From Chryseobacterium sp. LAM-KRS1 (GTDB lineage: Bacteria; Bacteroidota; Bacteroidia; Flavobacteriales; Weeksellaceae): a DNA stretch of 64,000 nucleotides. The stretch is taken from the NCBI RefSeq assembly GCF_013184525.1, contig NZ_JAAOIZ010000001.1, forward strand, positions 62,001-126,000. The letters are read 5' to 3'. Numbering within the stretch: the first letter of the stretch is position 1; each line of letters opens with the position of its first letter. The position numbers were made by a program, and so were the translations under genes. Positions 18,135 through 26,394 of the stretch are shown here, one piece after another. The notes beneath the pieces were generated by a model, which was not told where the DNA came from, searched no databases, and worked only from the letters and a program-made list of their open reading frames with translations.

Positions 18135-18824
18135 ATGAAATTTAATAAAACATATATCGCAGGTATTTTCCTATCATCAACTTTATTATTGACAAGTTGT
18201 GAGGCAGTTCAGAATTCTAACCACCAGCAAAGAGGTACAGCAGTAGGTGTTGCATCGGGAGCTGTACTTGGAGGTATCTTAGGTAATAACGTAGGTAAAG
18301 GAGGAAACGGAGCATTAGGAGCAGTATTGGGAGGTATTATTGGTGGTGTTGCAGGTAACGTTATCGGTAACAAAATGGATAAGCAGGCTAAAGAAATTAA
18401 AGAAACTTTACCTGGTGCTGAAGTAGAAAGAGTAGGAGATGGTATTAAAGTGACGATGAATGAAAGTATAGTAAACTTTGCATTCGATTCATCTAACCTT
18501 ACCTCTGTAGCTCAGACCAACCTTGATAAATTAGCTCAGGTATTGGCCAATAACCCTGACACGAACATCAATATCTATGGACACACAGATAGCGTTGGTA
18601 AAGATGCTTATAATATGGCCCTTTCTCAAAGAAGAGCAGATGCGGTTAAAGCATATTTAGCAGGTAAAGGAATCGCTTCAGGAAGAATGTTTACGAAAGG
18701 AGAAGGTAAAAATATGCCTGTAGCCAGTAATGATACGGAAGAAGGAAGAGCAAAAAACAGAAGGGTAGAGTTTGCCATTACAGCCAATGAAAAAATGATT
18801 AATGAAGCCAAACAAGGCAAGTAA
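18135..18824 (+). CDS. OmpA-family lipoprotein with glycine zipper
   Basis: The product has 229 residues. A lipoprotein signal ends in LLLTSC. Residues about 35-80 are a Gly-rich zipper (GAVLGGILGNNVGKGGNGALGA and onwards) that can pack in a membrane. The C-terminal OmpA domain has VNFAFDSSNLT, the peptidoglycan-binding segment NINIYGHTDSVGKDAYNMALS and GEGKNMPVASNDTEEGRAKNRRVEF. The layout resembles YiaD of E. coli. It probably tethers the outer membrane to peptidoglycan. It is co-transcribed with the preceding lipoprotein gene and followed by a GC-rich terminator. Confidence 0.9.
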   Translation: MKFNKTYIAGIFLSSTLLLTSCEAVQNSNHQQRGTAVGVASGAVLGGILGNNVGKGGNGALGAVLGGIIGGVAGNVIGNKMDKQAKEIKETLPGAEVERVGDGIKVTMNESIVNFAFDSSNLTSVAQTNLDKLAQVLANNPDTNINIYGHTDSVGKDAYNMALSQRRADAVKAYLAGKGIASGRMFTKGEGKNMPVASNDTEEGRAKNRRVEFAITANEKMINEAKQGK

Positions 18825-18850
18825 TTAATTTAATATATAAATATTTTCTT

Positions 18851-18877
18851 AAAAGACCGCCACGGCGGTTTTTTTTG
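18851..18877 (+). terminator. Terminator after the OmpA-like gene
   Basis: ACCGCC pairs with GGCGGT around a two-base loop, preceded by AAAAG and followed by seven or more T. Confidence 0.85.
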
Positions 18878-18906
18878 TACTTTTATGCTACTCATCTTGA
18901 AATTAC

Positions 18907-18914
18907 TATTTTTG
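18907..18914 (+). promoter_or_regulatory. -7 element of the arabinose-lipid operon
   Basis: TATTTTTG matches TAnnTTTG and lies 17 bases before the UbiA-family ATG at 18932. Confidence 0.55.
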
Positions 18915-18931
18915 CAATTGAAATAACATAA

Positions 18932-19819
18932 ATGAAGAAATATCTTAAACTGCTGCGTGTAGAACAATGGGTAAAAAATTTATTTGTTTTTGTGCCATTA
19001 TTTTTTTCCGGCAATATCAAAAACCTTGATCTGCTTACCAAGAGTATTTTTGCTTTTGTTATCTTTTCCCTTGCTGCCAGCATGGTTTATATTCTGAATG
19101 ATTACAATGATATAGAGGCAGATCGCAGGCATCCTGAAAAAAGAAGAAGACCGCTTGCGAGTGGTGCTATCTCTAAATCAAAAGCTATAGGAATTTTAAT
19201 AGGACTCGCAATTACAGATATTTTCCTTGTTCTTTTTGCTCAGTTCTATTTCGAGCAGCTTCTCTGGAAATTTGCAACCATTATTGCATTTTACTTTGTA
19301 ATGAATCTTGCTTATACATTCAGGTTGAAGCATGTTCCTATTATTGATATTTTTATCATAGCCACAGGGTTTGTATTAAGGGTTCTTGCAGGAGGTTACA
19401 TTACCGGAATAAGTATTTCACAATGGGCTATACTGCTTACATTTGTTCTGGCATTGGTATTGGCAATAGGAAAAAGAAGAGGTGAATTAATCAATGCGCA
19501 GGTTTCGGGTAAGACAAGACGTGCTCTGGATGGTTATAATGTACAGTTTGCCGATATAGCACTGTCTATTTCTGTTACATTGGCCATTATGTGTTATTTA
19601 ATGTTTACCCTGTCACCGGAGGTGCAGGCAAAATTCCACGAAAGGGTTTTTTATACCGTTATTTTTGTTGTATTTGCCTTTCTCAGATACCTGCAGCAGA
19701 CTCTAGTGTATAACAGAACGGAATCCCCCACAAAAATAGTGTACAGGGACAGGTATATACAGGTTACCTTACTATTATGGGTTGCAACATTTTTAATTCA
19801 AATCTATTTTAAAAAATGA
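18932..19819 (+). CDS. UbiA-family prenyltransferase, probable polyprenyl-phosphate phosphoribosyltransferase
   Basis: The 295-residue protein is a polytopic membrane protein with about eight hydrophobic segments. It has the UbiA motif LNDYNDIEADRRHPEKRRRPLASG, in which the Asp-rich box binds pyrophosphate through Mg2+. The N-terminal LLRVEQWVKNLFVFVPLFF is typical of the decaprenyl-phosphate phosphoribosyltransferase (DPPR synthase) branch, not of quinone-pathway enzymes. In mycobacteria that enzyme transfers phosphoribosyl from PRPP to decaprenyl phosphate. The downstream DprE1-like and DprE2-like genes support the same reaction here. Its stop overlaps the next start by four bases. Confidence 0.85.
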   Translation: MKKYLKLLRVEQWVKNLFVFVPLFFSGNIKNLDLLTKSIFAFVIFSLAASMVYILNDYNDIEADRRHPEKRRRPLASGAISKSKAIGILIGLAITDIFLVLFAQFYFEQLLWKFATIIAFYFVMNLAYTFRLKHVPIIDIFIIATGFVLRVLAGGYITGISISQWAILLTFVLALVLAIGKRRGELINAQVSGKTRRALDGYNVQFADIALSISVTLAIMCYLMFTLSPEVQAKFHERVFYTVIFVVFAFLRYLQQTLVYNRTESPTKIVYRDRYIQVTLLLWVATFLIQIYFKK

Positions 19820-21135
19820 AGCCGAATTTCATACAAAAAGTTACCAATTGGGGCAATTTTCCTGTAGTGGAAAAAGAAATGAAGTCTGAAGACAGCTTCA
19901 GAAACATAAGGGAATTTGTATTGAATCATAATGAAGTGATCGCGAGAGGGAATGGAAGATGTTATGGAGATGCTTCATTAGGGGAACATATATTTTCGAC
20001 AAAAAAACTCAATAAATTCATCAGCTTTGACCGGTTGAACGGTATTATAGAATGTGAATCCGGAGTGCTGCTTTCAGATGTTTTGGAAATAGCTGTTCCG
20101 CAAGGATACTTTCTTTATGTAACTCCGGGAACCAAGTTTGTTACTGTGGGAGGCGCCATCGCATCAGATGTACATGGTAAAAACCATCATTCAGAAGGTT
20201 GTTTTTCAGAATATGTCATTGAATTTAAACTTATGAATGAAAATGGGGAAATCATAACATGTTCGAGAGAGACCAATTCAGATAAATTCTGGGCAACTAT
20301 CGGCGGAATGGGACTTACGGGCATCATTCTGACGGCAAAGTTTAAGCTTAAAAATATAGAATCAGCTTATATTCGCCAGGAAAGTATTAAAGCTGAAAAC
20401 CTTGATGAAATATTCAGGCTTTTTGAAGAAAGTGAAAACTGGACATATACTGTTGCCTGGATCGATTGCTTACAAAAGGGTAAAAATATTGGAAGGAGCA
20501 TTTTGATGAGGGGAGAACATGCTTTTCAGCATGAACTTCCTCAGAATATGGCAAAAAGTCCTCTACGGCTAAAGAAAAAGTTTCAACCAACTGTCCCTTT
20601 TTATTTTCCGGGCTTTGTCCTGAATGCTTTAACGGTAAAAATATTTAATCTGCTGTATTATAAAAAGCAGTCTAAAAAAGAAGTTAAAAGCTTTATAGAT
20701 TATGAAACATACTTTTACCCTCTGGATTTTGTTACTGATTGGAATAAAATTTATGGTAAATCAGGTTTTATCCAATATCAGATGGTAATTCCTAAAGACT
20801 CCGGAAAGGAGGGCATGAAGAAGATCCTGGAAACCATTGCCAATAGCGGAAACGGATCCTTTCTGGCTGTTTTAAAACTCTTTGGAAAGAATAACGAGGA
20901 AGCTTACAACTCATTTCCTATAGAAGGGTACACTTTGGCACTTGATTTTAAAGTAAATTCGAAACTTAAAAAGTTGGTAAAACAGCTTGATGATATTGTT
21001 CAGGAATTCGGAGGTAGAATTTATTTGACCAAAGACAGCATGAGTAAATCTTCTTTGACGAATTACCTTAAAAATATTCAAAATCCTAAATTTGTGTCGT
21101 TACAGCACAAAAGAATCATAAATAATAATTCATAA
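19816..21135 (+). CDS. FAD-dependent oxidase, DprE1-like
   Basis: At 439 residues it is close to DprE1 (about 460). The FAD-binding part has VIARGNGRCYGDASLGE, then TPGTKFVTVGGAIASDVHGKN, typical of the vanillyl-alcohol-oxidase fold in DprE1. HGKNHH is the DprE1-like segment after the flavin loop. The C-terminal substrate domain has a YQMVIPKDSG stretch. DprE1 oxidises the ribose C2 of decaprenyl-phosphoryl-ribose. The gene starts inside the upstream stop codon and abuts the DprE2-like gene, so the two epimerase halves should be made together. Whether the mycobacterial inhibitor-binding Cys is present cannot be decided without alignment. Confidence 0.85.
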   Translation: MKPNFIQKVTNWGNFPVVEKEMKSEDSFRNIREFVLNHNEVIARGNGRCYGDASLGEHIFSTKKLNKFISFDRLNGIIECESGVLLSDVLEIAVPQGYFLYVTPGTKFVTVGGAIASDVHGKNHHSEGCFSEYVIEFKLMNENGEIITCSRETNSDKFWATIGGMGLTGIILTAKFKLKNIESAYIRQESIKAENLDEIFRLFEESENWTYTVAWIDCLQKGKNIGRSILMRGEHAFQHELPQNMAKSPLRLKKKFQPTVPFYFPGFVLNALTVKIFNLLYYKKQSKKEVKSFIDYETYFYPLDFVTDWNKIYGKSGFIQYQMVIPKDSGKEGMKKILETIANSGNGSFLAVLKLFGKNNEEAYNSFPIEGYTLALDFKVNSKLKKLVKQLDDIVQEFGGRIYLTKDSMSKSSLTNYLKNIQNPKFVSLQHKRIINNNS

Positions 21136-21861
21136 ATGATAGTTCTGGGAAGTACCTCTGAAGTAGCACAAGCCTTTGTTGAAAAGGCTCTGCAGGAAGG
21201 TGAAAAATATGAGAAAATCTATCTTCTGACCTCAAATAAGGAAACCACGGAAAGGTTCGCAAGACATATTGATGTTAAATTTCTGCAACAGGCTGAGGTG
21301 ATTGAGTTGGATTTAATGAAAGAAATAGATTACACCCGATTTGATCATGTCAATTCAAATGTATTATTTTGTGCAACGGGATATTTAGGAGATGGAACAG
21401 AAGAAGGTTTGTATGATAATAAAAATACGGAAAGAATAATTAATATCAATTATTCAAAACTGGTTCCTGTGATGAATTATTTTGCCCAGAAATTTGAAAG
21501 CAGAAGATCAGGTACAATCATAGGATTGTCATCTGTGGCAGGAGATCGAGGGAGGCAGAGTAACTTCATTTATGGAAGTGCAAAAGCAGCTTTTACAACC
21601 TATTTAAGCGGGCTACGGAATTATCTGTTTGATAAGAAAGTGCATGTGCTGACGATTAAACCAGGGTTTATGGAAACTAAAATGACAGAAGGGCTTCCGT
21701 TAAATCCAAGGTTAACGGCCAAGCCAAAACAGGCTGCAGCTTCCATTTACAATGCGTATAAAAAACAAAAAAATGTAGCTTATGTATTGCCTGTCTGGGG
21801 AATTATTATGATGATTATCAGGAATATTCCTGAATTTGTATTTAAAAAATTAAAGCTCTGA
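21136..21861 (+). CDS. Short-chain dehydrogenase, DprE2-like
   Basis: This 241-residue protein begins at the base after the DprE1-like stop codon. The N-terminal VLGSTSEVAQAFVEKAL is a nucleotide-binding loop of the SDR type in the variant form seen in DprE2. The active site YGSAKAAF has the YxxxK pair, with Ser in GLSSVAGDRGR. The C-terminal hydrophobic stretch (VWGIIMMIIRNIPEFVF) suggests membrane contact. DprE2 reduces the keto intermediate made by DprE1 to the arabinose form using NADH. Its place directly behind DprE1 supports this over a generic SDR. Confidence 0.85.
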   Translation: MIVLGSTSEVAQAFVEKALQEGEKYEKIYLLTSNKETTERFARHIDVKFLQQAEVIELDLMKEIDYTRFDHVNSNVLFCATGYLGDGTEEGLYDNKNTERIININYSKLVPVMNYFAQKFESRRSGTIIGLSSVAGDRGRQSNFIYGSAKAAFTTYLSGLRNYLFDKKVHVLTIKPGFMETKMTEGLPLNPRLTAKPKQAAASIYNAYKKQKNVAYVLPVWGIIMMIIRNIPEFVFKKLKL

Positions 21862-21865
21862 TAAA

Positions 21866-22453
21866 ATGAAAAAATTGTATTGTTTTGATTTTGATGGAAC
21901 GATTACCTATAAGGATACAATGTTTATGTATCTGAAATTTTATGATTCTACGAAATACCATATACAATTTTTGAGACATGTTCCTCTGTTTATTTTATTG
22001 AAATTAAAACTTGCGGAAACGGAAAAGGTCAAAAAAAGCTTCATCGGTTCAATACTGAAAGGACAATCACAAGAAAAAATAGAACGAAAATCGAGACAGT
22101 TTTTTGAGCAGCACTATCCTAAGATTGTGCGTGAAAATGCACTCGACTTTATTAAAAATATAGATCGTAATAATACTCAGAGTCTATTAGTTACGGCTTC
22201 TCTGGATATCTGGGTAAAACCATTTGCAGAGGAATTGAAAATGCAGCTGGTTTCCACGCGTGCAGAGTTTAAAAACGGTATTTTTACAGGGAATTTTATA
22301 GGGAAAAACTGTAACGGAAAAGAAAAACTCATAAGAATCCAGGAGCAGATCAACAATTCAAAATACGATAAAATAATCGCTTTTGGCGATACTTCAGGAG
22401 ATAAGCAAATGCTGAAATGGGCAAATGAAGGACATTACCAATTTTTTCACTAA
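21866..22453 (+). CDS. HAD-IB family phosphatase, fourth gene of the arabinose-lipid operon
   Basis: This 195-residue protein opens with LYCFDFDGTITYKDT, the DxDGT nucleophile motif of HAD phosphatases. LLVTASLDIWVKPF is motif II and IIAFGDTSGDKQML is motif IV, so all catalytic motifs are present. It belongs to the phosphoserine-phosphatase-like HAD-IB group. It starts four bases after the DprE2-like gene. In the arabinose-lipid pathway a phosphatase must remove the 5-phosphate from polyprenyl-phosphoryl-phosphoribose, and this gene is the obvious candidate. That assignment is by context and not by motif. Confidence 0.8.
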   Translation: MKKLYCFDFDGTITYKDTMFMYLKFYDSTKYHIQFLRHVPLFILLKLKLAETEKVKKSFIGSILKGQSQEKIERKSRQFFEQHYPKIVRENALDFIKNIDRNNTQSLLVTASLDIWVKPFAEELKMQLVSTRAEFKNGIFTGNFIGKNCNGKEKLIRIQEQINNSKYDKIIAFGDTSGDKQMLKWANEGHYQFFH

Positions 22454-22458
22454 TTTTG
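22451..22458 (+). promoter_or_regulatory. -7 element overlapping the HAD gene stop codon
   Basis: TAATTTTG begins with the TAA stop of the HAD gene and ends 18 bases before the ATG at 22477. This suggests the PrcB-like gene has its own promoter. Confidence 0.6.
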
Positions 22459-22476
22459 GGAGGTAAAAATGTAACA

Positions 22477-22941
22477 ATGAATAAACTGTTTATTTGGTTC
22501 CTTGCTTTTTTCATGAGCTGTACAAGTGCACCGTCTTCAGTATCTAATGATACACAAAAAGGAGGTGAAATCCTTGTTTCTGAATCTCAGGGTGGCACTG
22601 AAACCGCTGGCTTCAAAATTCTTAAAAGTGAAGAAGAGCTTCAGAAAATTATAAAAGGTAATTCCAGCCTTGCTGAACTAGGACAGGATGCAGCAATTAA
22701 ATACCCTGCCTTTCCAAAAAATCAAAAAGCTGTTTTATACAACCTTGGAACTTTTAGGTCAGGAGACCATAAGATCAGTGAGATAAAAAGTCTTTCTGTG
22801 AAGGATAATATTTTGTATGTAGAAGTTCCACAGCGTGAGTCCGGAGGAATGGAGATCCAGGTGATATCCAATCCTTGGGTGGTTTTTACAGTTCCTTCCA
22901 ATTATCAATTCAATTCCGTCGTATTAAAATATTCAAAATAA
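22477..22941 (+). CDS. Lipoprotein with PrcB_C-like domain
   Basis: The product has 154 residues from the ATG at 22477. A lipoprotein signal (MNKLFIWFLAFFMSC) comes first. The C-terminal half reads AVLYNLGTFRSGDHKISEIKS and then LYVEVPQ and QVISNPWVVFTVP, a pattern like the PrcB_C domain found in protease-complex proteins. The longer frame starting at 22456 would place the start inside the promoter element and is rejected. No prc protease gene lies nearby, so the functional link is weak. The desulfurase gene follows one base after its stop. Confidence 0.6.
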   Translation: MNKLFIWFLAFFMSCTSAPSSVSNDTQKGGEILVSESQGGTETAGFKILKSEEELQKIIKGNSSLAELGQDAAIKYPAFPKNQKAVLYNLGTFRSGDHKISEIKSLSVKDNILYVEVPQRESGGMEIQVISNPWVVFTVPSNYQFNSVVLKYSK

Positions 22942-22942
22942 A

Positions 22943-24118
22943 ATGAATAAAGTATATTTAGATAACGCAGCAACAACACCCCTTTCAGAAGAAGTTATTG
23001 ATGCAATGGTAGGTACCATGAAGGTAAACTTTGGAAATCCTTCTTCTACACATAGCTTTGGGCAGGAAGCTAAAATCCTGATCGAAAATGTGAGAAGGCA
23101 GGTGGCTGATTATCTACATGTAACGCCCGCTGAGATTATTTTTACATCATGCGGGACAGAGTCCAACAATATGATCATTAAATCCAGTGTGGAACACCTT
23201 GGAGTACAAAGAATCATCAGCTCTCCACTGGAACACAAATGTGTTTCAGAGAGTATAATCGATATGAAGGCAAGAAAAGGGGTAGAGGTCGTTTATATCC
23301 GTCCGAATGAAAAAGGAGATATCGATCTTAATAAATTGGAAGAACTTTTAAAGGCATCAGATAAAAAGACCCTTGTAAGCTTAATGCATGCCAATAATGA
23401 GATCGGAAATATTACCAACCTTAAAAAGATGGCTGAGATATGCAAAGCAAATAATGCACTTCTGCATTCTGATACTGTTCAGACCATGGCGCATATCGAT
23501 CTTGATTTCTCTGACATTCCGGTAGATTTTGCTTCATGCAGTGCACATAAATTCCATGGACCAAAAGGAGTAGGTTTTGCCTTTATCAGAAAAGCGACAG
23601 GTCTTAAGGGGATTATCACAGGAGGACCTCAGGAAAGAAGTCTGAGAGCCGGTACTGAGAATGTTGCAGGTATTGTGGGGCTTGGAAAAGCTTTAGAGCT
23701 TTCTCTTAATCATATGGAAGCATATACCCATCATATTCAGGAAATAAAAAATTATACCATTGAAAGATTATCTGCTGAAATAGCAGGGATTAAGTTCAAT
23801 GGAAGAAGTGCTGAAACTGAAAATAGTTTATACACTGTTTTAAGTGCTCTTTTACCATATAAAAATCCGTTAATAGGTTTGCAGTTGGATATGAAAGGGA
23901 TCGCCATTTCTCAGGGGAGTGCATGCTCGTCAGGAGCATCAAAACCTTCAATGGTTATGATGATGGTTCTATCAGAAGATGAAATGGATAATTGTACACC
24001 TTTACGTATTTCATTTAGCCATATGACCACAAAAGCGGATATTGATGTTTTCGTAAATGCCCTGAAAGAAATTTCAGATGATTTGGTTATAGAAAAAACA
24101 AATGTTCAGCATAGATAA
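22943..24118 (+). CDS. Cysteine desulfurase (NifS/IscS family)
   Basis: The 391-residue enzyme has YLDNAATTPLSEEV at the N-terminus, the cofactor box SAHKFHGPKGVGF with the pyridoxal-phosphate Lys and the catalytic loop QGSACSSGASKPS with the active Cys. The enzyme takes sulfur from cysteine as a persulfide for iron-sulfur clusters, thiolated tRNA or other uses. No iscU, sufBCD or thiI-type partner is adjacent, so the acceptor is not known. It starts one base after the lipoprotein gene, suggesting co-transcription. Confidence 0.93.
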   Translation: MNKVYLDNAATTPLSEEVIDAMVGTMKVNFGNPSSTHSFGQEAKILIENVRRQVADYLHVTPAEIIFTSCGTESNNMIIKSSVEHLGVQRIISSPLEHKCVSESIIDMKARKGVEVVYIRPNEKGDIDLNKLEELLKASDKKTLVSLMHANNEIGNITNLKKMAEICKANNALLHSDTVQTMAHIDLDFSDIPVDFASCSAHKFHGPKGVGFAFIRKATGLKGIITGGPQERSLRAGTENVAGIVGLGKALELSLNHMEAYTHHIQEIKNYTIERLSAEIAGIKFNGRSAETENSLYTVLSALLPYKNPLIGLQLDMKGIAISQGSACSSGASKPSMVMMMVLSEDEMDNCTPLRISFSHMTTKADIDVFVNALKEISDDLVIEKTNVQHR

Positions 24119-24137
24119 CCTTATTGCTGAAAAGTAG

Positions 24138-24145
24138 TAATTTTG
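24138..24145 (+). promoter_or_regulatory. -7 element of trxA
   Basis: TAATTTTG is a perfect match, 58 bases before the thioredoxin ATG. Confidence 0.55.
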
Positions 24146-24203
24146 ATGATCCAATTAAGGATTAAAAAAACAATAGAATATTAATTTAAATAAAATAAAA
24201 AAA

Positions 24204-24521
24204 ATGGCTTTAGAAATTACGGATAGCTCATTTCAGGAAACGGTTTTGAAATCTGATAAACCAGTATTGGTAGACTTTTGGGCGGTATGGTGTGGACCTT
24301 GTAGAACACTGGGACCAATCATTGAAGAAGTAGCAACAGATTTTGAAGGAAAAGCTGTAGTAGGAAAAGTAGATGTAGACAACAACCAGGAAATTTCTAT
24401 GCAGTATGGCATTAGAAATATCCCTACAGTTCTTATTTTTAAGAATGGTGAAGTTGTTGATAAATTAGTTGGAGTAACACCAAAAGAAGTGATCGCAGAA
24501 AAATTAAGCGCACACTTATAA
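24204..24521 (+). CDS. trxA: Thioredoxin
   Basis: The protein has 105 residues, standard for thioredoxin, and no signal peptide. The active site is FWAVWCGPCRTLGP with the WCGPC redox pair, and the cis-proline segment is YGIRNIPTVLIFKNGE. It reduces protein disulfides in the cytoplasm using thioredoxin reductase. The gene has its own promoter element and a terminator. Being next to a cysteine desulfurase may be relevant to persulfide handling but is not evidence on its own. Confidence 0.95.
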   Translation: MALEITDSSFQETVLKSDKPVLVDFWAVWCGPCRTLGPIIEEVATDFEGKAVVGKVDVDNNQEISMQYGIRNIPTVLIFKNGEVVDKLVGVTPKEVIAEKLSAHL

Positions 24522-24540
24522 AAAAAATAACTTTGATAAT

Positions 24541-24572
24541 GAATGCCTTCCGCTTTTGGGAGGCATTTTTTT
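24541..24572 (+). terminator. trxA terminator
   Basis: AATGCCT pairs with AGGCATT around a 12-base loop, followed by a T-run. Confidence 0.8.
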
Positions 24573-24581
24573 AACAAATAA

Positions 24582-24612
24582 TTTGCAGGTAATTAAAAAA
24601 GGTGTAATTTTG
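24582..24612 (+). promoter_or_regulatory. Promoter of the tRNA-Asp cluster
   Basis: TTTG at 24582-24585, a 19-base spacer and TAATTTTG at 24605-24612 form one of the best promoters in the window. The first tRNA starts 38 bases after the -7 element. Confidence 0.75.
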
Positions 24613-24649
24613 CAATCACAAAAAAGAAACAAGTTCTTTAACAAAATTT

Positions 24650-24723
24650 GATCCGGTAGTTCAGTTGGTTAGAATGCCGCCCTGTCACGGCGGAGGTCGC
24701 GGGTTCGAGTCCCGTCCGGATCG
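24650..24723 (+). tRNA. tRNA-Asp (GTC), copy 1
   Basis: The 74-base cloverleaf has acceptor arms GATCCGG and CCGGATC with discriminator G. The anticodon stem is CCGCC/GGCGG around CTGTCAC, giving anticodon GTC, and the T-arm has GGTTCGAGTCC. The CCA end is not encoded. The D-loop has AGTTGG, whereas the other two copies have AGCTGG. Confidence 0.97.
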
Positions 24724-24755
24724 CAATCAAATTTATTTGAAATTATAGAACTACT

Positions 24756-24829
24756 GATCCGGTAGTTCAGCTGGTTAGAATGCCGCCCTGTCACGGCGGA
24801 GGTCGCGGGTTCGAGTCCCGTCCGGATCG
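24756..24829 (+). tRNA. tRNA-Asp (GTC), copy 2
   Basis: The 74-base sequence matches copy 1 except for C in the D-loop (AGCTGG). It is separated from copy 1 by 32 bases. Anticodon GTC, no encoded CCA. Confidence 0.97.
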
Positions 24830-24863
24830 CATATCAAATTTGATTGAAAAACTCAGGACTACT

Positions 24864-24937
24864 GATCCGGTAGTTCAGCTGGTTAGAATGCCGCCCTGTC
24901 ACGGCGGAGGTCGCGGGTTCGAGTCCCGTCCGGATCG
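24864..24937 (+). tRNA. tRNA-Asp (GTC), copy 3
   Basis: The sequence is identical to copy 2 and lies 34 bases downstream of it. All three copies probably form one transcript ending at the hairpin beginning at 24944. Confidence 0.97.
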
Positions 24938-24943
24938 CAATAT

Positions 24944-24978
24944 AAAATGCTGTAAATATTATTTACAGCATTTTTTGT
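24944..24978 (+). terminator. Terminator of the tRNA-Asp cluster
   Basis: AAAATGCTGTAAAT pairs with ATTTACAGCATTTT with a very short loop and a T-run follows. It begins six bases after the last tRNA. Confidence 0.9.
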
Positions 24979-25780
24979 TTTTAAAGTAAATATAATCGGA
25001 AAGATTTCCTTTTTACTTTTGATTTACTATATAGATATTTGTGGTTGGCATAAAGAAAGAATGTGAGCTTATAATGGAGTTCTACAACACAAAAACTACT
25101 TCCCTGTCAATAATCAGAAATTTCATCTTTTGTGATAGATTGATCATGCTATCTAAGTATAATTACTTTTTAATTTATCCTTACTCGAAGTAATATCAAA
25201 TATACATGAGCATTTTTTACTTTTCTTTTTAAAGGATAGTATTAGCATAAATTTCAGCCTTACTTTATTTATGTAAAGTTTTTTTATCATTCAATTCCGT
25301 TTATAAAGAATCATGTAAATGAAACCTATTTTATACGGTGCGAAAAACAAAAAATATTGAAATAAATCAGGAGATAAGTAACAGTTTCTTTTGAACTTTA
25401 TGCTTTAAAAAGCAAAATACATATTTTAAACTCCTTCCTAATTATATGATTAGTTTGTGTTTATAAATTATTGATAATCATATGGCTAAATCTTTATCGC
25501 ATTATCCGTACGTATAAATTTCTTATAATAACTTACCCCAGATTTATAAATCTAGATATGCTTTAGTTGTTACCTGTGTAAAGCTAATGCATCTTTGCTC
25601 TACAGATAGAAGAATTGTGACCATATCTACTAACGTTTTATTTTTCATGGTAAGGAAAAGTAGAAGTACTGCAAATGTCTTTTTCTGTTATTTCATGTCC
25701 CTTATAGTTTTCAAGAAAAATTTAAGTTAACAGGTGTGACTTGAAAGGAGAAGATGTAAAATGATTATAATTATATAGAA
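24979..25780. other. Long AT-rich stretch with no gene
   Basis: About 800 bases between the tRNA cluster and the UpxY-like gene contain no open frame of useful length on either strand and no recognisable decayed gene. Short stem-loops such as the one around 25437-25485 are of the kind expected in AT-rich DNA. The stretch could be a long regulatory leader of the UpxY-like gene or the remains of an inserted element next to the tRNA genes. Confidence 0.6.
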
Positions 25781-26281
25781 ATGAATTTCATGAAAGGATG
25801 GTATGTTATTTATACCAAATCACGTTACGAAAAAAAAACTGCTCAAATCCTAACTGAGCAAAATTTCAAAGTGTATTTACCTCTCAATAAAACAATCTCT
25901 CAATGGAGTGATCGTAAAAAGAAGGTTGAAAAACCGCTTTTTAGTTCTTACGTTTTTATTTATTTAGAAACAATAAAAGATTACTTACGAGCTCTTGCGA
26001 TTGAAGGTGTGGTCATATTTATCAAGTTTGGAAATCGACTGGTCCGTGTTCTTGATGAAGAAATAGATAGAATAAGAGTATTTCTTAATGAATTCTCAGA
26101 TGTTGAACTTAGAAATTCATTAGATATTAAAGTTGGTGAGAAGAGGAGAATCAGTTCAGGGCCTTTTGAAAATTATGACTGTGAAATAATAAAAATAGAT
26201 AACAAGAAAAAAATCTGTGTAAGAATTGAATCATTAAAGTATAGTATTTTAGCTGAAATGCATTCTTATCATTTAATTTAA
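25781..26281 (+). CDS. UpxY-family transcription antiterminator (NusG paralogue)
   Basis: The 166-residue protein starts MNFMKGWYVIYTKSRYEKK, the NusG N-terminal (NGN) domain signature. FSSYVFIYLETIKDYLRALAIEGVV is the usual RNA polymerase-contacting helix region. The C-terminal part (VGEKRRISSGPFENYDCEIIKID) is a KOW domain. The ATG at 25790 is also possible. Bacteroidota UpxY proteins are normally first in capsule or exopolysaccharide operons and let polymerase read through them. No polysaccharide operon follows: the next gene runs in the opposite direction after a strong hairpin, so this copy is an orphan and may act elsewhere. Confidence 0.85.
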   Translation: MNFMKGWYVIYTKSRYEKKTAQILTEQNFKVYLPLNKTISQWSDRKKKVEKPLFSSYVFIYLETIKDYLRALAIEGVVIFIKFGNRLVRVLDEEIDRIRVFLNEFSDVELRNSLDIKVGEKRRISSGPFENYDCEIIKIDNKKKICVRIESLKYSILAEMHSYHLI

Positions 26282-26329
26282 GATCTATAATGGAGTTATA
26301 AGAATATTAGCTTAATTATTAGAGAAATA

Positions 26330-26371
26330 AAATACATTGTATGGTATATTCTTATACTATACAATGTATTT
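26330..26371. terminator. Bidirectional terminator with 19-bp stem
   Basis: AAATACATTGTATGGTATA and TATACTATACAATGTATTT are near-perfect inverted repeats with a four-base loop and one G-T position. It lies between the convergent UpxY-like gene and metalloprotease gene and can serve both strands. Confidence 0.8.
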
Positions 26372-26394
26372 ATATAATGTTATCCTTTTGTCAG

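Noticed and set aside
24780..24989. Small open frame with a repeated HGGGRGFESRPD peptide
   Set aside because: It is the translation of the second and third tRNA-Asp genes. The repeat is caused by the tRNA copies, not by a protein gene.
25070..26297. TATAATGGAGTT direct repeats as ends of a mobile element
   Set aside because: No transposase or inverted ends are present, and 12-base repeats can arise by chance in this AT-rich stretch. They are kept only as supporting detail for the orphan UpxY region.
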